Origin: Odontocerum albicorne
Lineage: Eukaryota; Arthropoda; Insecta; Trichoptera; Odontoceridae
DNA: 64,000 nucleotides
Direction: 5' to 3'
NCBI GenBank assembly: GCA_949825065.1
Contig: OX463864.1
Location: forward strand, 16,381,327-16,445,326
Shown here: piece by piece, positions 8,351 through 19,137 of the stretch
Numbering within the stretch: position 1 is the first letter of the stretch
Layout of the letters: every line of letters starts with the position of its first letter
Notes under the pieces: generated by a model
Told to the model about the DNA's origin: nothing
The model's input: only the letters and a program-made list of their open reading frames with translations
The model's database searches: none
Made by a program: the position numbers and the translations under genes

Positions 8351-9055
8351 CTATTATATTTAATAAATAAAAATATTAATCGATTCATCTTCCAAGCGAA
8401 ATAAATAAGCTCGATTCACTTTAACAAATGGCATTATGTCTGAAACATTATTTACTTAAAAAGGGAAAGTTCAATAAGATAAAAATTACTAACATTAATT
8501 TAAAAAAAAAAACAAAATATACTCGTAGATCATGATTGCTAAATAAAATGCACATCACGCAAAAACGCAATCCTTCGCGAATTTAAATGACCGTATGAAA
8601 CCGCACGCTATATCAATATAGGAGACAGGTGTTGGGCCTTGTGCAACTCACTTGCACTAGAATATGTTAATCAAGACATGGTGTATCCGCATTTCGGGGC
8701 TGGTTTAATAGCGTTGTCATTTCGAGACCGAGCCCCACCGTTATTTGCATATATTAAAAATTTTACAAGCGTGTGTTTTGAGTAGAGTTCAATTATCGCA
8801 TACGCAATACGTTTTCAATTGTATGAAATCAAGAACCAACGAATTTATAATAGCGCAACGCAAGAACAAAGAAATGGATGATGTCCGACCTCCAGACTAT
8901 AAGACGATATAACTCATATGATAGTGTCACTGATAGGACATCCGTGACTTCGTTGTTTTTTAAATGATTTATTATTAAAAATACAGATACACGTATTGTA
9001 ATAAGAAATACTATAAAAACTGGGGTACCGGAAAGAAATCCTTTATTTTTTTATA
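8351..9055. other. unassigned stretch
   Basis: Mixed AT-rich and moderately GC-rich sequence (8560-8790) without a recognisable frame, repeat partner or RNA gene. Confidence 0.25.
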
Positions 9056-9059
9056 CCTG

Positions 9060-9850
9060 AGTTAGGGTCCAGTTTGTGCTAGTACATCATCATCCAGTCA
9101 TGTAGCTCATGACTGAGCATCGGGTTTCTCGTGACAGCCTCCGACGACTCCTCTCCATCCATCCTTGCACTTAGGGGCTCGAAAGGCAGTTATTAAGGGT
9201 AGTCCAATTGCGTCTTTCATTTAATCAGTCCTACGTACTGCGATTATTCCTCCTGAGCGTCGTCCTTACACGTCTCCAGTAACCACAAGTCTATCAAAAC
9301 TGTCTCTTTGGCTACGAATAATGTGCCCAAAGAATCGAAGGACTCGTCGAAGGCATATTGTCTACAATCTGTCGGTGATTCTCAGTTCTTCAAAAAAGTC
9401 AGCGTTAGTTCGTCTTGCTGTCCATGGAATTCATAACATCCTTCTCCAGCACCACATTTCAAATGTATCTATTCTACGTATCTTGCTTGCTCTCAGAGTC
9501 CAAGTCTCCTCGTCATACATGAATATTGCGAAAACGAGAGACTTAACATAACTAGGTGCATTTTCGTTGCGATAGTGATAATTCTGCTCGTTTATATTTT
9601 TTCCAGGTTTGACATCGAATTTTTTCAATTCCAGCTTTTTTTTTTCACCTCAGCCAAGCACCTTCCATCGCTGAAAATACTGGAGCCTAAGTGTAAATAA
9701 AATCAGTAACCACTTCCTAACCTTGATTCACATTATTTAGTGGCAGTTTGTTACTGAGGTATAATATGCCGCAGTAACAAACTGCCACCAAATAATATTA
9801 TTATGATTAGCTTAGTTTTTGACCTATTGATTTCCAGACCCAGACTCTTT
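9060..9850 (-). pseudogene. LINE D RT thumb and C-terminal region
   Basis: Reading on the minus strand: LGLEINRSKTKLIII (RT motif near 9850-9800), FIYT (decayed YLGS), ETWTLRASKIRRIDTFEMW, CWRRMLRI, LRFFGHIIRSQRDSFDRLV, QMKDAIGLPL and a final block ending ATWLDDDVL. Frameshifts and stops are frequent. The order equals that of insect RTE-like LINEs after the RT palm. A hairpin insertion at 9732-9796 breaks the segment after KTKL. The upstream RT palm follows at 10035-10250 beyond a SINE2. A sister tail is at 28321-28640. Confidence 0.65.
9732..9796. repeat. 25-bp inverted repeat within LINE D
   Basis: attatttagtggcagtttgt plus tactg (9732-9756) pairs with 9772-9796 with one mismatch and a 15-nt loop. 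It disrupts RT coding sequence. Confidence 0.75.
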
Positions 9851-9855
9851 TTTTT

Positions 9856-10034
9856 TAACCTGACAAATTTATTGACATGTGGCAATCTCTTCCAACCAAC
9901 CAGAAATATGTTTTCATAGACCCTAAGTGTTAACCAGACTGGAATCCTATTTAAAAAATCTGGGTTCCAGCGAGGATCGAACCCGCAACCTCCGGATTGG
10001 CAGACAAGTATCTTAACACCAGGCCACGGAGGTC
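9856..10034 (-). mobile_element. SINE2, nearly complete
   Basis: In reverse: acatgtggcaatctcttcc (3' body), ccagactggaatcc, tgggttccagcgaggatcgaa with a B-box-like gatcgaacccgcaacctcc, and ccaggccacggaggtcg (A-box side). The copy interrupts LINE D between its palm and thumb. Confidence 0.75.
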
Positions 10035-10250
10035 GTCTTACTATTGTGTTAAAACTTTTTAAATACCTTGGCCATTTCTTCTCCTGACGTGGCAGTCAAC
10101 GCCATGCCGTCGCCATATCTAAGATTTGAGTGCTTTCTTCCACCAATATTAATCGCGACGTCCGAGCTTTCAAGTGCTCTTCTGGCAATATATTCTCTAT
10201 ATAAGTTATACAAATCAGAATAGATGATGCCCTTGCATTGTAAACACCTC
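10035..10250 (-). pseudogene. LINE D RT palm fragment
   Basis: The minus strand reads DLYNLYREYIARRALES, INIGGRKHSNLRYGDGMALTA and SGEEMAKVFKKF. LRYGDG occupies the place of the catalytic Y/FADD box; the second aspartate is replaced by glycine, so this copy is inactive even apart from truncation. It continues into 9850-9060 once the SINE2 is removed. Confidence 0.65.
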
Positions 10251-10429
10251 TTTGGGTGTTTTATTTTCCTTTATTGCTCATAAGTTTATTTTTTGTGACA
10301 TAACTGTAATTCAACCTCAACCCCTAAAATTAGGTACTGTTTGCTGCTTTTTTTCGATTAGGGTATAAATTCTACTAAAACAACGGAATCAATTATTGAT
10401 CTTTACCCCTAGTGTAGTGCCCTAACATT

Positions 10430-11130
10430 AAACCAATGTCAGCGGTGGTTTCGAAAATTAAAGTCCGGCGATAAAAACTTCTGGAACCCTAGATCTGGAA
10501 GACCACCAAACCTTGATGACGCCGTTTTAAAGTCACTGGTTGAAATTAAAATATAATGGGAATTTGGACACCACATGAATTGTCAGAGGATAATAAAGAA
10601 CAAAGAAAATCAATTTGCAACTCTCTGCTGACAAGGTACAGGAATGAACCTTTTTGCACCGAATTGTGACTGGAGACGAGAAATACGAGTATGTTCGATT
10701 GTTTACGATAACATAAAATGAAAAAAACCGACGACTTTATTCAAAACAAACCCCCGTTCGAATTGTGTTTGGTGGAACATGTCTGGTGTAATTCACTTTG
10801 AGTTATTCAAACCAGGTGAAACTATCACAGCCAATATGTATTGCCAACAATTAGAAAGATTGAAGGGGAAACTTACAGAAAAACATCCAGCTTTAAGCAA
10901 TCGAAAGCAAGTTATCCTTCACCGCGATGCAAGACCACACACAGCAGTCATCACCCAAGAAAAAAAAAATAGAAATAGGAAGTTGTTAGCCACCCTTATT
11001 CACCTGACCTAGAACCTACTGACGGCCACCTCTTTAGGTCACTGGAACATTCCATTCGCAACAAAAAGTTTCATGATTGAACAGAAGTGCAAAACCACGT
11101 CAAGGTTTTTTTTTAAATTTAAAACCTCAA
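10430..11130 (+). pseudogene. M4 mariner-like transposase remnant
   Basis: Fragments in order: CQRWFRKFK (end of the DNA-binding region), HELSEDNKEQRKSIC, TGDEKY with the first catalytic aspartate, SGVIHFELFKPGETITAN, CQQLERLKGKLTEK and VILHRDARPHTAVITQEK, where HDN has become RDA, then a frameshifted C-terminus. The second aspartate region is retained but altered. No clear terminal inverted repeats were found. Distinct from M1-M3. Confidence 0.7.
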
Positions 11131-11339
11131 ACTTCTTTTAAAGTTGTGTGTATTGTATACGACTCCATTTTTATAAATGTCATACATTACACTTCTCAAA
11201 TGTCACAAGACCCAGGCAAGTTTGGGACGCCATCTGTGTTATATCCAAGAATTCAAAAAACCACTCAATTTTAAAGACCCTTTATGTAGTTCGTCTTCCT
11301 TGGTAAGTTTTATGCGATTTTCTTACCAAGTATGTTATT

Positions 11340-11520
11340 CTGAATATATGCAGAAGCGGGGAAGTACCTTAACTAATGGCCGCAGCAACCAGCGTCCTTT
11401 ATTTACACTAAATTTATACATATATTTATTTCGTAATAACTTCAATCTGTCAATAATAGTGGATTCGAATCCTGAACGAGAGCGCCCTTGAGGAGAGTCT
11501 GCTCTCTAAACGGTTCTATA
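11340..11520 (-). repeat. R-E dispersed repeat
   Basis: Shares ggccgcagc, an AT-rich middle, tggattcgaatcctgaac and gagagtctgctctctaaac with 31725-31890 and 47425-47545. Origin unknown, possibly a LINE 3' end; strand arbitrary. Confidence 0.45.
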
Positions 11521-12100
11521 TTTAATAATAGTTTTATTTTATAATTCTGTTTTTATTTGATCCCACTATTAAGTACACTCAATAATAATAATCAATTAAA
11601 CTAGAAATAAAACCAGACCATAAATAAAATGGGAAAAAAAATCAAAACAGGATTTCGTTGTTTGATCATAACATAAATATGCCAGTCGGCCTGCACAGTG
11701 ACCAAACATTGATCATCCACACCTAGACACGGCACTCGAGAGTTCGCAGCATCAGGCATACCAGAATAAAAAGTACCCACTGACTCATAGATCTATGTGG
11801 GTGACTCAGTTGAAATGTCAAGGACTTTCTCGCCTGGCATCCGTAAGACATACCCGCTACAAAGAATCTCGTTTTTGATGGTGATCGCTTCAATAGCTGG
11901 GCCTCCTCTTTGGAAAGTGACCAAGATTTACAATCTCGCTTTGGATGTCTTCTTGACTGGTTTGTCTTCATTATTTATAAGACGGCCTTCGTGACCTAGA
12001 TGTTAAGGTGTTCATATTCCACTTAAGGTTTCGGAATCTATATTTTTTTACATAATTTCTTTTAGAGACATTAGCAACGATTCAAGAGGATTATAAGTAC
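11521..12100. other. unassigned stretch
   Basis: Overlapping opposite-strand open frames at 11723-11994 do not resemble a family I can name. gacggccttcgtgacctaga at about 11980 may be a decayed SINE2 head. Confidence 0.3.
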
Positions 12101-12104
12101 ATAC

Positions 12105-12740
12105 ATATTATCACGCCATTTTCCTTATAGGGTAGACAGAGAAAACAGATCTTCAAACTTTTCTATCCAAGCACACAAATATAGTCATGCGTAATCTACG
12201 ATTATATTGTTCATATTATACATACCAATTTACCTTCTTTAAAAATCTGGTCTATTTCATCCAGTCATGTTTTCCTCGGTATACACTTTTAACTTGTATA
12301 CTCGCTTAGACATTATTTCGTCAATCATTCTTTCCACATGCCCAAACGATCTTCAAGCTCCCTTTTTCGTTTTACTTAAAACATCTATTATATCTATGCG
12401 TTCATCTCTGATCTCTTTGTTCCGCCTTCTTTCGTATAATAACACTTCACAAGTGTTTCTCAGTGCACGCATTTCCACAGCATTAATCTCAACCTTGTCC
12501 TTCTTCCGCCAAATCCAAGTTTCACTTCCATACGTAAGGGTGGCCACCAGTACCCTATTACGAGTATATATTGTCATATTTGCTAACTTTAGATATAACG
12601 CATTTATTATATATTACATTAAGTGTTTCGTTTACCTTGTTCCCTGTCGTAAAAATACTGCCAAGATAACAAAACTTATTAGAAGCAAAAGTGGCTACTC
12701 GTAATGGAATCTTGGCTCTAACATTATATACAAGTGACAC
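12105..12740 (-). pseudogene. LINE A RT thumb and C-terminal region
   Basis: Minus-strand pieces in order are FCYLGSIFTTGNKVNETLNV, VLVATLTYGSETWIW, INAVEMRALRNTCEVLL, DVLSKTKKGA, SFGHVERM and a frameshifted RP tail, then the 3' end with cacgccattttccttatagg. It is the longest LINE A piece here and defines the family. The RT active site is absent; at least two frameshifts. Confidence 0.65.
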
Positions 12741-12926
12741 TAAGGCGTGGTAAAAAAATGCAATAAAGATACGGTAATAATTAGAACGTTGCTTTGAATG
12801 TGTGGAAAAGCAATGTATGATGAAAAAAGAATGAGGAAATTAGAAAAGAATTTGGATTGAAATAAGTCGCTGTACTTACGACGACGAAAAGAATAATATA
12901 ATTAATGTGCACGGCAAAATAATCTT
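12741..12926. other. unassigned stretch
   Basis: Nothing recognised. Confidence 0.2.
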
Positions 12927-13394
12927 GACTCGAGGAATTCGTCCAACCATGTCCGCAATTCGACGTCATTATTTAAGGAAAAACCATCAACGAGCTATCC
13001 TTTTATTCATAGCATCTTCACCGTACGCTTCGCAAATATCGCGAGCAGCTTTGGCAGCTTTATTCCCTCGATTGAACGCGAACTTCTGTTCGGAAGTTTC
13101 GAAAATGCTCACTTTCGTCTACTTGACATTCCATTTTGAAGGCTTGTAATCAAATAAAATAATATATGTAACGTAAAAGCAAACACAATATCTTGTAAAA
13201 CAGAGCATTTTCTTTCTAATGACGTATAACATATACCATTTTGTTTTACTTTTGGTCCTCATTTTTAACCTAACCTAACCTAACCTTTACCATTTTGTTT
13301 TACTTTTAGTCCTCATTTTTAAATTTGAAAAAAAAAAACGGACATGGAAAAAAACGGACATGTAAAAAAACGGACATGTTATGTTAACACCTAA
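12927..13394 (-). mobile_element. M3 mariner, internally deleted copy
   Basis: C-terminal transposase sequence (12927-12975, cttgactcgaggaattcgtc) is joined directly to N-terminal sequence (from 12981), equivalent to 27400 and 28190 of the long copy at 27174-28320. It includes the intact start context encoding MECQVDESEHFRHL (near 13130) and ends at the terminal repeat gttaacacctaa followed by TA (13395-13396). A stretch of the 5' UTR is duplicated around 13210-13320. Confidence 0.7.
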
Positions 13395-13587
13395 TACTTA
13401 CAATCTTATGACTTTTAAAATACGAGTATATTAGAATATTTAACAAGAAATCACTCTGTTATTTCACTAATAAAACAAATCCCTGCTATAAGTGTTCCTT
13501 CCTTCTATCCCGTCTTAAGAGTTTCGGGAAAGGAGATAAATTTTCACACAAAGAGAGTCTTGGAACACTTTTTAGTCCTCATTTTTA

Positions 13588-13674
13588 ACCAAACCTTAAC
13601 CATTTTGTTTTACTTTTGGTGCTCATTTTTAAATTTGAAAAAAAAAACCGGACACAACTTATGTTAACACCTAA
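13588..13674 (-). mobile_element. M3 mariner solitary 5' end
   Basis: cattttgttttacttttggt, an A-rich run and gacacaacttatgttaacac then ctaa match the M3 end at 13290-13394 and 44470-44543. No coding sequence. Confidence 0.65.
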
Positions 13675-13685
13675 TATATATTTAA

Positions 13686-14354
13686 CACATTGTTTGCGGG
13701 AAACGATAAAACTCGTTCTATCCCGTCTTATGGTAGAGAGCGGGAGACGAGTTTACTCGTTTTGGTTTGCCAAGCGGTGGTATGCGGGAAACTTGTAAAC
13801 ACGGTCGCCAAATGAGGTGGGAACTGCGCGTTATCTATTATAAGATTCTTATAAGATCTTATAAGATCTTATAAGATTTTTATAAGATCTATTGAAAATT
13901 TCGTAATTATATTGTAATTTTATGTGAATAAAATAATTTTGATGGTGAAAGAGTATTTTTTTCTATGTTTACCTAGAATGTAGTAATTTTGTGTGAGTAA
14001 AAAATAGAGCAACCCATATTTTGCATAATAAAGATATAGATAGTTCTGTTCAAAATTTCGTAATTATATTGTAATTTTATGTGAATAAAATAATTTTGAT
14101 GGTGAGAGTATTTTTTTCTATGTTTACCTAGAATGTAGTAATTTTGTGTGAGTAAAAAATAGAGCAACCCATATTTTGCATAATAAAGATATAGATAGTT
14201 CTATTCTTAGTAAGATACAAAAAGTTTTTCGAAAAAATACTAATTAGTTTGAGAGATATGGTTTTTTTACGAAAGTCTAATATTGGCGCAAAAAAGTCTA
14301 AAAGTACCCGCATTGCGTCATCACTTGTCGCGAAAAGTACCCGCAAACAATGTG
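13686..14354. mobile_element. 669-bp TTAA-flanked MITE (piggyBac-type)
   Basis: Perfect 15-bp terminal inverted repeats cacattgtttgcggg / cccgcaaacaatgtg, each bordered by TTAA (13682-13685, 14355-14358). The interior contains three ataagatctt-type repeats near 13845-13890 and a tandem duplication at about 13896-14205. Noncoding. piggyBac assignment rests on TTAA plus terminal repeats. Inserted a few bases from an M3 end. Confidence 0.75.
13896..14205. repeat. tandem duplication, unit 157 bp
   Basis: tcgtaattatattgtaattt begins at 13901 and again at 14058; both units run through gagcaacccatattttgcat to gatagttct almost unchanged, apart from a few bases missing in the second. Confidence 0.85.
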
Positions 14355-14359
14355 TTAAG

Positions 14360-14885
14360 ATTCGTATTTTTTTGTGAATATATAAATTAAATATATTGCA
14401 TAATAAACATAAATGATTTAAAATATATTTTTTATCTTTTAACTATACCAAAATATGCTTAAAATATGAAAAATATTCTGATTTTTAATTATAATCGATT
14501 TTAACAAGGAACGGTTAGTCGTAAAATTTGTTTACAGGTGTAAATAGCACGTATAAAAATATGTTATAAAAAATACCTGTCGCGAATACAGTTTTTACCG
14601 TGTGTAAATGAATAACACGCAGATTTGTCAATATATTCGCCGTATAATATCCACATTTAACCTAAGTGGTCCTAACTTAAGGCATGGCCAAACCGGTATC
14701 TGACATATTATTATAGATATTCATGTGAAGGACTGTCATATCTCCGAGCAAAGAGCAAATTATGATAATTCAATAAATACGAATAAAACAATAAAATAAA
14801 ACACTTAACTTTTTACTTTTGTTACTTGTTAAAAGTGTTTTTTCTTCTTCGTGTTTATTCATACACTTTTAGTATATATTTTTTT
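14360..14885. other. unassigned AT-rich stretch
   Basis: No gene or repeat recognised. Confidence 0.25.
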
Positions 14886-14889
14886 TTCT

Positions 14890-14975
14890 TTAAAAAAGAT
14901 GTAAAAACACTTAAGATGAAAATCCCGGATAGGAAGACACGTATCTTACCAACTGGACCACAGAGGTAGTCATTT
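14890..14975 (-). mobile_element. SINE2 head fragment
   Basis: tcttaccaactggaccacagagg is the A-box side of SINE2 in reverse; the B-box side (aaaatcccggataggaag) is degenerate. Confidence 0.45.
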
Positions 14976-15064
14976 ATTGTCAATAAATTGTTTCATTAAT
15001 AACTATTTTTAAATATTGGATATTTTAATTATAAATTTATTTTCGTTATAAAACTAAAGACAAT

Positions 15065-15500
15065 CATACATATACCATCACCCCATTATCCTGTTGGGGT
15101 AGGCAGAGAGGACAGAGAGCCATACTTTCCTATCTCGACACACACATCCTAAGCCTGTCCTACATTCATTCCCCTTCTCATAAAAAATTGTACGATTTTT
15201 CTTCTTTCAAAATATAATTAACTTGATCCAACCATTCTTTTCTTGGTCTTCCTCTCACACGTCTTCCACTCACATTTTTTATATATACATTTATTTGTTT
15301 AATATTTCTTCATTTATCCGTTCCACATGCCCAAACCATCTCAACATACTCTTCTACATCTTACTAAATACATCAGCCTTAAGGTCATATTAATCCCTTA
15401 TCACTTCATTCTGTATTCTGTTATACATTGTTACTCCGTGTATTCTTCCAAATGCACCCATTACTACAGCATTTATTGGGCTCCACTCAGCCTTGAGATA
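15065..15500 (-). pseudogene. LINE A C-terminal tail and 3' end
   Basis: The minus strand gives VVMGAFRRIYGV, IRDKYDLKADVFSKM, MLRWFGHVERMNEE, VEDVREEDQEKNGW and a tail ending SVLSAYPN, then the LINE A 3' block (cctgttggggtaggcagag). Order and motifs equal the copies at 12105 and 37165. Confidence 0.65.
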
Positions 15501-15954
15501 ATCGATTCCTATAAAACATGGCTGCATTGACATAAAAACATTTCAATCAAGACTAATTTAATATAAAAAAAAACTTTAAAATAATTTAAATATTCAATTA
15601 TAGAGAAAAAGGATAAATTTATTTGAATATTTATGATTTTATTACTTCGTTTTATTACTTGATGTAATTCCCTCAAAGCAATAAAACAAATCTCAACAAG
15701 ACCATAGATAACATTTGTATGGTAACATCTTACTCTTTTTCTCATAATACCATAGATATTGTAAGTAACATGGAATTTGGTTTAACTAACTCTCTTGAGG
15801 AGAACACAGTGAGTGTTGAAATGCCCACATAGACGCTAGTGGATTGCCACAGACTGATGCCTGAACTATTTCAACACGTATCATTATATACGACTTTAGA
15901 AGAGAGCATCTTTAAGGTTGTCCTAAACACTGTCTTAAAATATTTTGTATATTG
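15501..15954. other. unassigned stretch
   Basis: AT-rich to 15760, then mixed composition; nothing recognised. Confidence 0.2.
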
Positions 15955-16022
15955 TTTATAGTTAAGGCATTAACGTCGTGGAGGTTTAAAGACATAGTAA
16001 TTTGTATTATCAAACATCTTAA
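15955..16022 (-). mobile_element. PLE1 3'-end fragment
   Basis: agttaaggcattaacgtcgt and taatttgtattatcaaaca match the reversed PLE1 end at 23910-23970. Confidence 0.6.
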
Positions 16023-16254
16023 ACAAACTGTCTTAAAATATAACGCAGAACCAGGTGGCAGGATCTTGTTCGATGAAAGCTGGACCCTTCTAGGATAAGG
16101 GGTTAAAGATGAAGATCTCAAAAAAAATAATTTATCTTATCGTGAAATCAAATTTTGATTCCCTTATTGTTATTTTCTTTAAATAAAATGAAGAGGAGCA
16201 CTTTGAAATAGTTTGGTAATTTATAACAAATAGAAGAAAAAAGCCTAACAAAAC
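16023..16254. other. unassigned stretch
   Basis: Nothing recognised. Confidence 0.2.
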
Positions 16255-16500
16255 AAATATACAGTGCAAATGTATGCGGAAGGCGTGGTAGAAAAAAACT
16301 AAGGAAAACATGTTTGGATTAAGGAAATAATATTTTGAAAGATGGGAAAGTAAGAGGTCTAGAAATCGTAGTTATTGTTTGAGAAATTATATGGATGTAG
16401 AGGAGGCAAAAAAGTTGTGTCGTGATAGGAAACACTGATGCTCTAACCTCTCTGCCTACTCCGACAGGGAAACGGTGTCACGTACATATATGTTATACCT
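16255..16500 (+). mobile_element. LINE A 3' fragment
   Basis: ggaaggcgtggtagaaaaaaac (GRRGR block), then tgtgtcgtgataggaaacac and the tctctgcctactccgacagg tail with cgtacatatatg. Only the last part of the ORF remains. Confidence 0.6.
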
Positions 16501-17040
16501 ATGTATGTACGAGTATATACCATACACATTTAGCCATTTTCCCTATTTGAAAGAGACAGCTAAGACGGATCTACAAACGTTTCTATCACACAAAAAACCT
16601 TTGCTTCGTTTACATACATATTTCTTCTCATTCTTCCAACATTTTACCAAAGTAAATATTCTATTTCTCGTTCAATTTTCTCAATCTTCCTCTTTCTCGT
16701 TTTTGTTCATTGAAAGATTTTTGAAACTCTTTCGAATTCTCTGTGTTGGTTTTATACAGTATCATTTGATGCAATTGTAACCAAGATCTTTATGAATGTG
16801 ACATAAGCGAATGACGTATGCCAGAAGAGAATGAAATGGAGATAAGTCTTCTCTGCCTTTTGATACATGGTATGATAGTGATTGCAATGAATATGATTAA
16901 AACTCATATTCGACAAATAACGTGCTATCATAGTTTCCCCTTTGCTTCACGATTATATACCAATGACATTAGCTATAACAATGACGAATTGATCAAAATA
17001 TGTGGAAGCAATAAACAATGGAATCATGAACTATGAAGTA
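16501..17040. other. unassigned stretch
   Basis: Two short plus-strand frames (101 and 72 codons) without known motifs; low-complexity residue content argues against coding. Confidence 0.25.
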
Positions 17041-17097
17041 TTTAAACTTGTATTACAACATGTTTTACATTTATATATATAAAATAAATAGGCAGTG

Positions 17098-17098
<1 letters not shown>

Positions 17099-17178
<80 letters not shown>
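17099..17178. repeat. (TA)40 microsatellite
   Basis: Uninterrupted TA from 17099 to 17178. It is flanked by gtgttatata and tatataacac, so the tract sits at the centre of a longer palindrome. The flank aataaataggcagtgtta recurs to the right as aataaataggcaatgtta. Confidence 0.95.
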
Positions 17179-17179
<1 letters not shown>

Positions 17180-17252
17180 CACTAAAATAAATAGGCAATG
17201 TTATATACTCGTATATAACACTAATATAATATGTTATATACTCGTATATAAC

Positions 17253-18405
17253 TTTCAGTACATGGATCATATTCAGGTGCTGCGAGAAATAATAGAACGA
17301 TGTGAGGAATACGAACTCCCTCTGTACCTAGCCTTTGTGGACTACTAAAAGGCATTTGACTCAGTCAAAAAAGCCGCCATACTAGAAGCTCTAAAGACAC
17401 AAGGTATTGATAGAGCATACATTCAGTTGTTCAATAACATCTATAAGGATGCAACAGCAAAAATACATCTCCACAAATCCTCGGAAACCTTCCGAATCGA
17501 TAAGGGAGTTCGTCAAGGAGACACTATTTCCCCAAAATTATTCACAGCTACACTGGAATACATATTTAAAAAACTAGAATGGGAAAATAAAGGGCTGGCG
17601 ATTGATGGAAAATACCTGAGCCATTTGAGATTTGCAGACGATATCGTTATATTCTCACAAAACCCGAATGATCTTCAGCACCAACAGCAAGAATTGGCAG
17701 AGGTCAGCAAGGGAGTTGGTTTAAAAATGAATATTTCAAAAACCAAATATATAATGAACGGCTTTGCTACCCCAAAACCAATAAACGTAGATGGAAAGCC
17801 GCTAGAACTTGTTCAGGAATATGTGTATCTGGGCCAACTTATTTCCTTTGTAGGTGGCATATCGGAGGAAATAGCACGAAGGACAAAACTGGCGTGGAGC
17901 TCATTTGGACGTTTGAACAACATCTTTAAAAGTAATCTCCCAATATCCTTGAAGCGAAGGGTCTACAACCAGTACATTTTTCCAGTACTTACGTATGGCT
18001 GCGAGACATGGACGCTCACAGTAAAGAACACGCAAAAGCTCCAGACCGCACAAAGGGGCATGGAGAGATGCATGTTGGGATATACTAAAAGAGACCGTAA
18101 ACGAAACACCTGGATTCGCAATATAACAAAGGTAGAAGACGTTATAAAGGTGTGCAAAAGAATGAAGTGGCAATGGGCCGGACATGTAGCCAGAATGTCA
18201 GACTCCCGATGGACATCCGAAATAATCCAATGGTATCCAAGAGGCATAAAGAGGCCTAGAAGAAGACCAAAGGTACGCTGGATGGACGAAATCAGGAAGC
18301 ATGGCAGCATCAGCGAGCAAAGGACCGAACTGTTTGGAGTCAACTTGGGGAGACCTTCATCCAGCAGTGGATCGACCCTGGTTGACAATGATGATGATAA
18401 TGATG
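17253..18405 (+). pseudogene. 5'-truncated RTE-type LINE (reverse transcriptase)
   Basis: The frame opens with MDHIQVLREIIERCEEY and LYLAFVDY, has an in-frame TAA at 17347-17349 where DYEKAFD is expected, and then runs open for over 330 codons. Visible motifs are GVRQGDTISPKLFTA, LRFADDIVIFS with the FADD catalytic pair at 17631-17642, LKMNISKTKYI, YVYLGQLIS, YGCETW (17994-18011), WAGHVARM and KRPRRRPKVRWMDEIRKHG. The endonuclease and N-terminal RT are missing. The 3' end is a gat/aat-rich tract. atataac on both sides (17246-17252, 18406-18412) may be a 7-bp target duplication. One stop makes it nonfunctional, but it is the best preserved RT here. Confidence 0.85.
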
Positions 18406-18414
18406 ATATAACAC

Positions 18415-18629
18415 TAAAATAATTAAACTAAAATTTATTACGTTGTTCAGTTTCAATGAAACAACAAACCGTACAAGTCCTTAAAAATGCAAAACAAAAA
18501 ACATATTTCTGTGGACATAAAGAACCACTTGATTAATAAATAAACAAGACCTGTGTTGAGGTGGTCTTATTCCTGAGTAAGAAATTTCATTTATTTATCC
18601 TCAATATTAAAATATTCAGCTGAAATATT
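18415..18629. other. unassigned stretch
   Basis: Nothing recognised. Confidence 0.2.
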
Positions 18630-19100
18630 AATACTCTGAATCCAGTTCGGTTCGATCCCACCAGAACCCATGTTGTTATGACGTACAAAATAAGTCCCCT
18701 TCCAGCGCGATCTACACTAGAACGTCCAGAATCTTTATTTTTTTTTATGAGTGCGACATAAAGTGACCACGAAAGCACTGCCAAAAGGGAGCTTTTTCTA
18801 CGGTGGTGACACATATGTGTGTGATTCATTTTGTCGGATGTTCCAAATGTTTTTTTTTATTTTCTTAATACATGCTTAACCCAATTACAACGGAAATTAC
18901 AAACATTATTAAATGTTAAATTATTGTGTCTTAACGTTACATTACCACAAACCCTAGCTTAGCATTTATATGTATTTCCTCAACTTTCTTTTAAACAATT
19001 TTTATCCCGATGCCTTGTTTTAACGTAATAAACTTGATTTGCGTTGAGTCCCGGTCCCGTGATTTCACGTGATCGATGCTTTTTCCAAAATAAAACACAT
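18630..19100 (+). repeat. R-A dispersed repeat, longest copy
   Basis: Starts near cagttcggttcgatcccacc, includes ccagcgcgatctacactaga, gtcggatgttccaaatg, gtgtcttaacgttacatta and ataaacttgatttgcgttga. Parts recur at 6045-6615, 25965-26015 (reverse) and 37715-37905. The tRNA B-box-like start suggests a SINE, the end with taataaacttg a retroelement terminus; class not decided. Confidence 0.5.
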
Positions 19101-19137
19101 TACTGGCATTTAGAAGATATTTTTGTAAACATTAATT

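Noticed and set aside
13266..13286. Interstitial insect telomere repeat (CCTAA)n
   Set aside because: Only about four units, lying within a duplicated M3 mariner 5' UTR where other copies read aaccttaacc or aaccttta; local slippage explains it.
17427..18422. A 331-codon open frame that looks like an intact gene
   Set aside because: It is the C-terminal part of an RTE-type LINE; the RT continues upstream through a stop at 17347-17349 and lacks its N-terminus.
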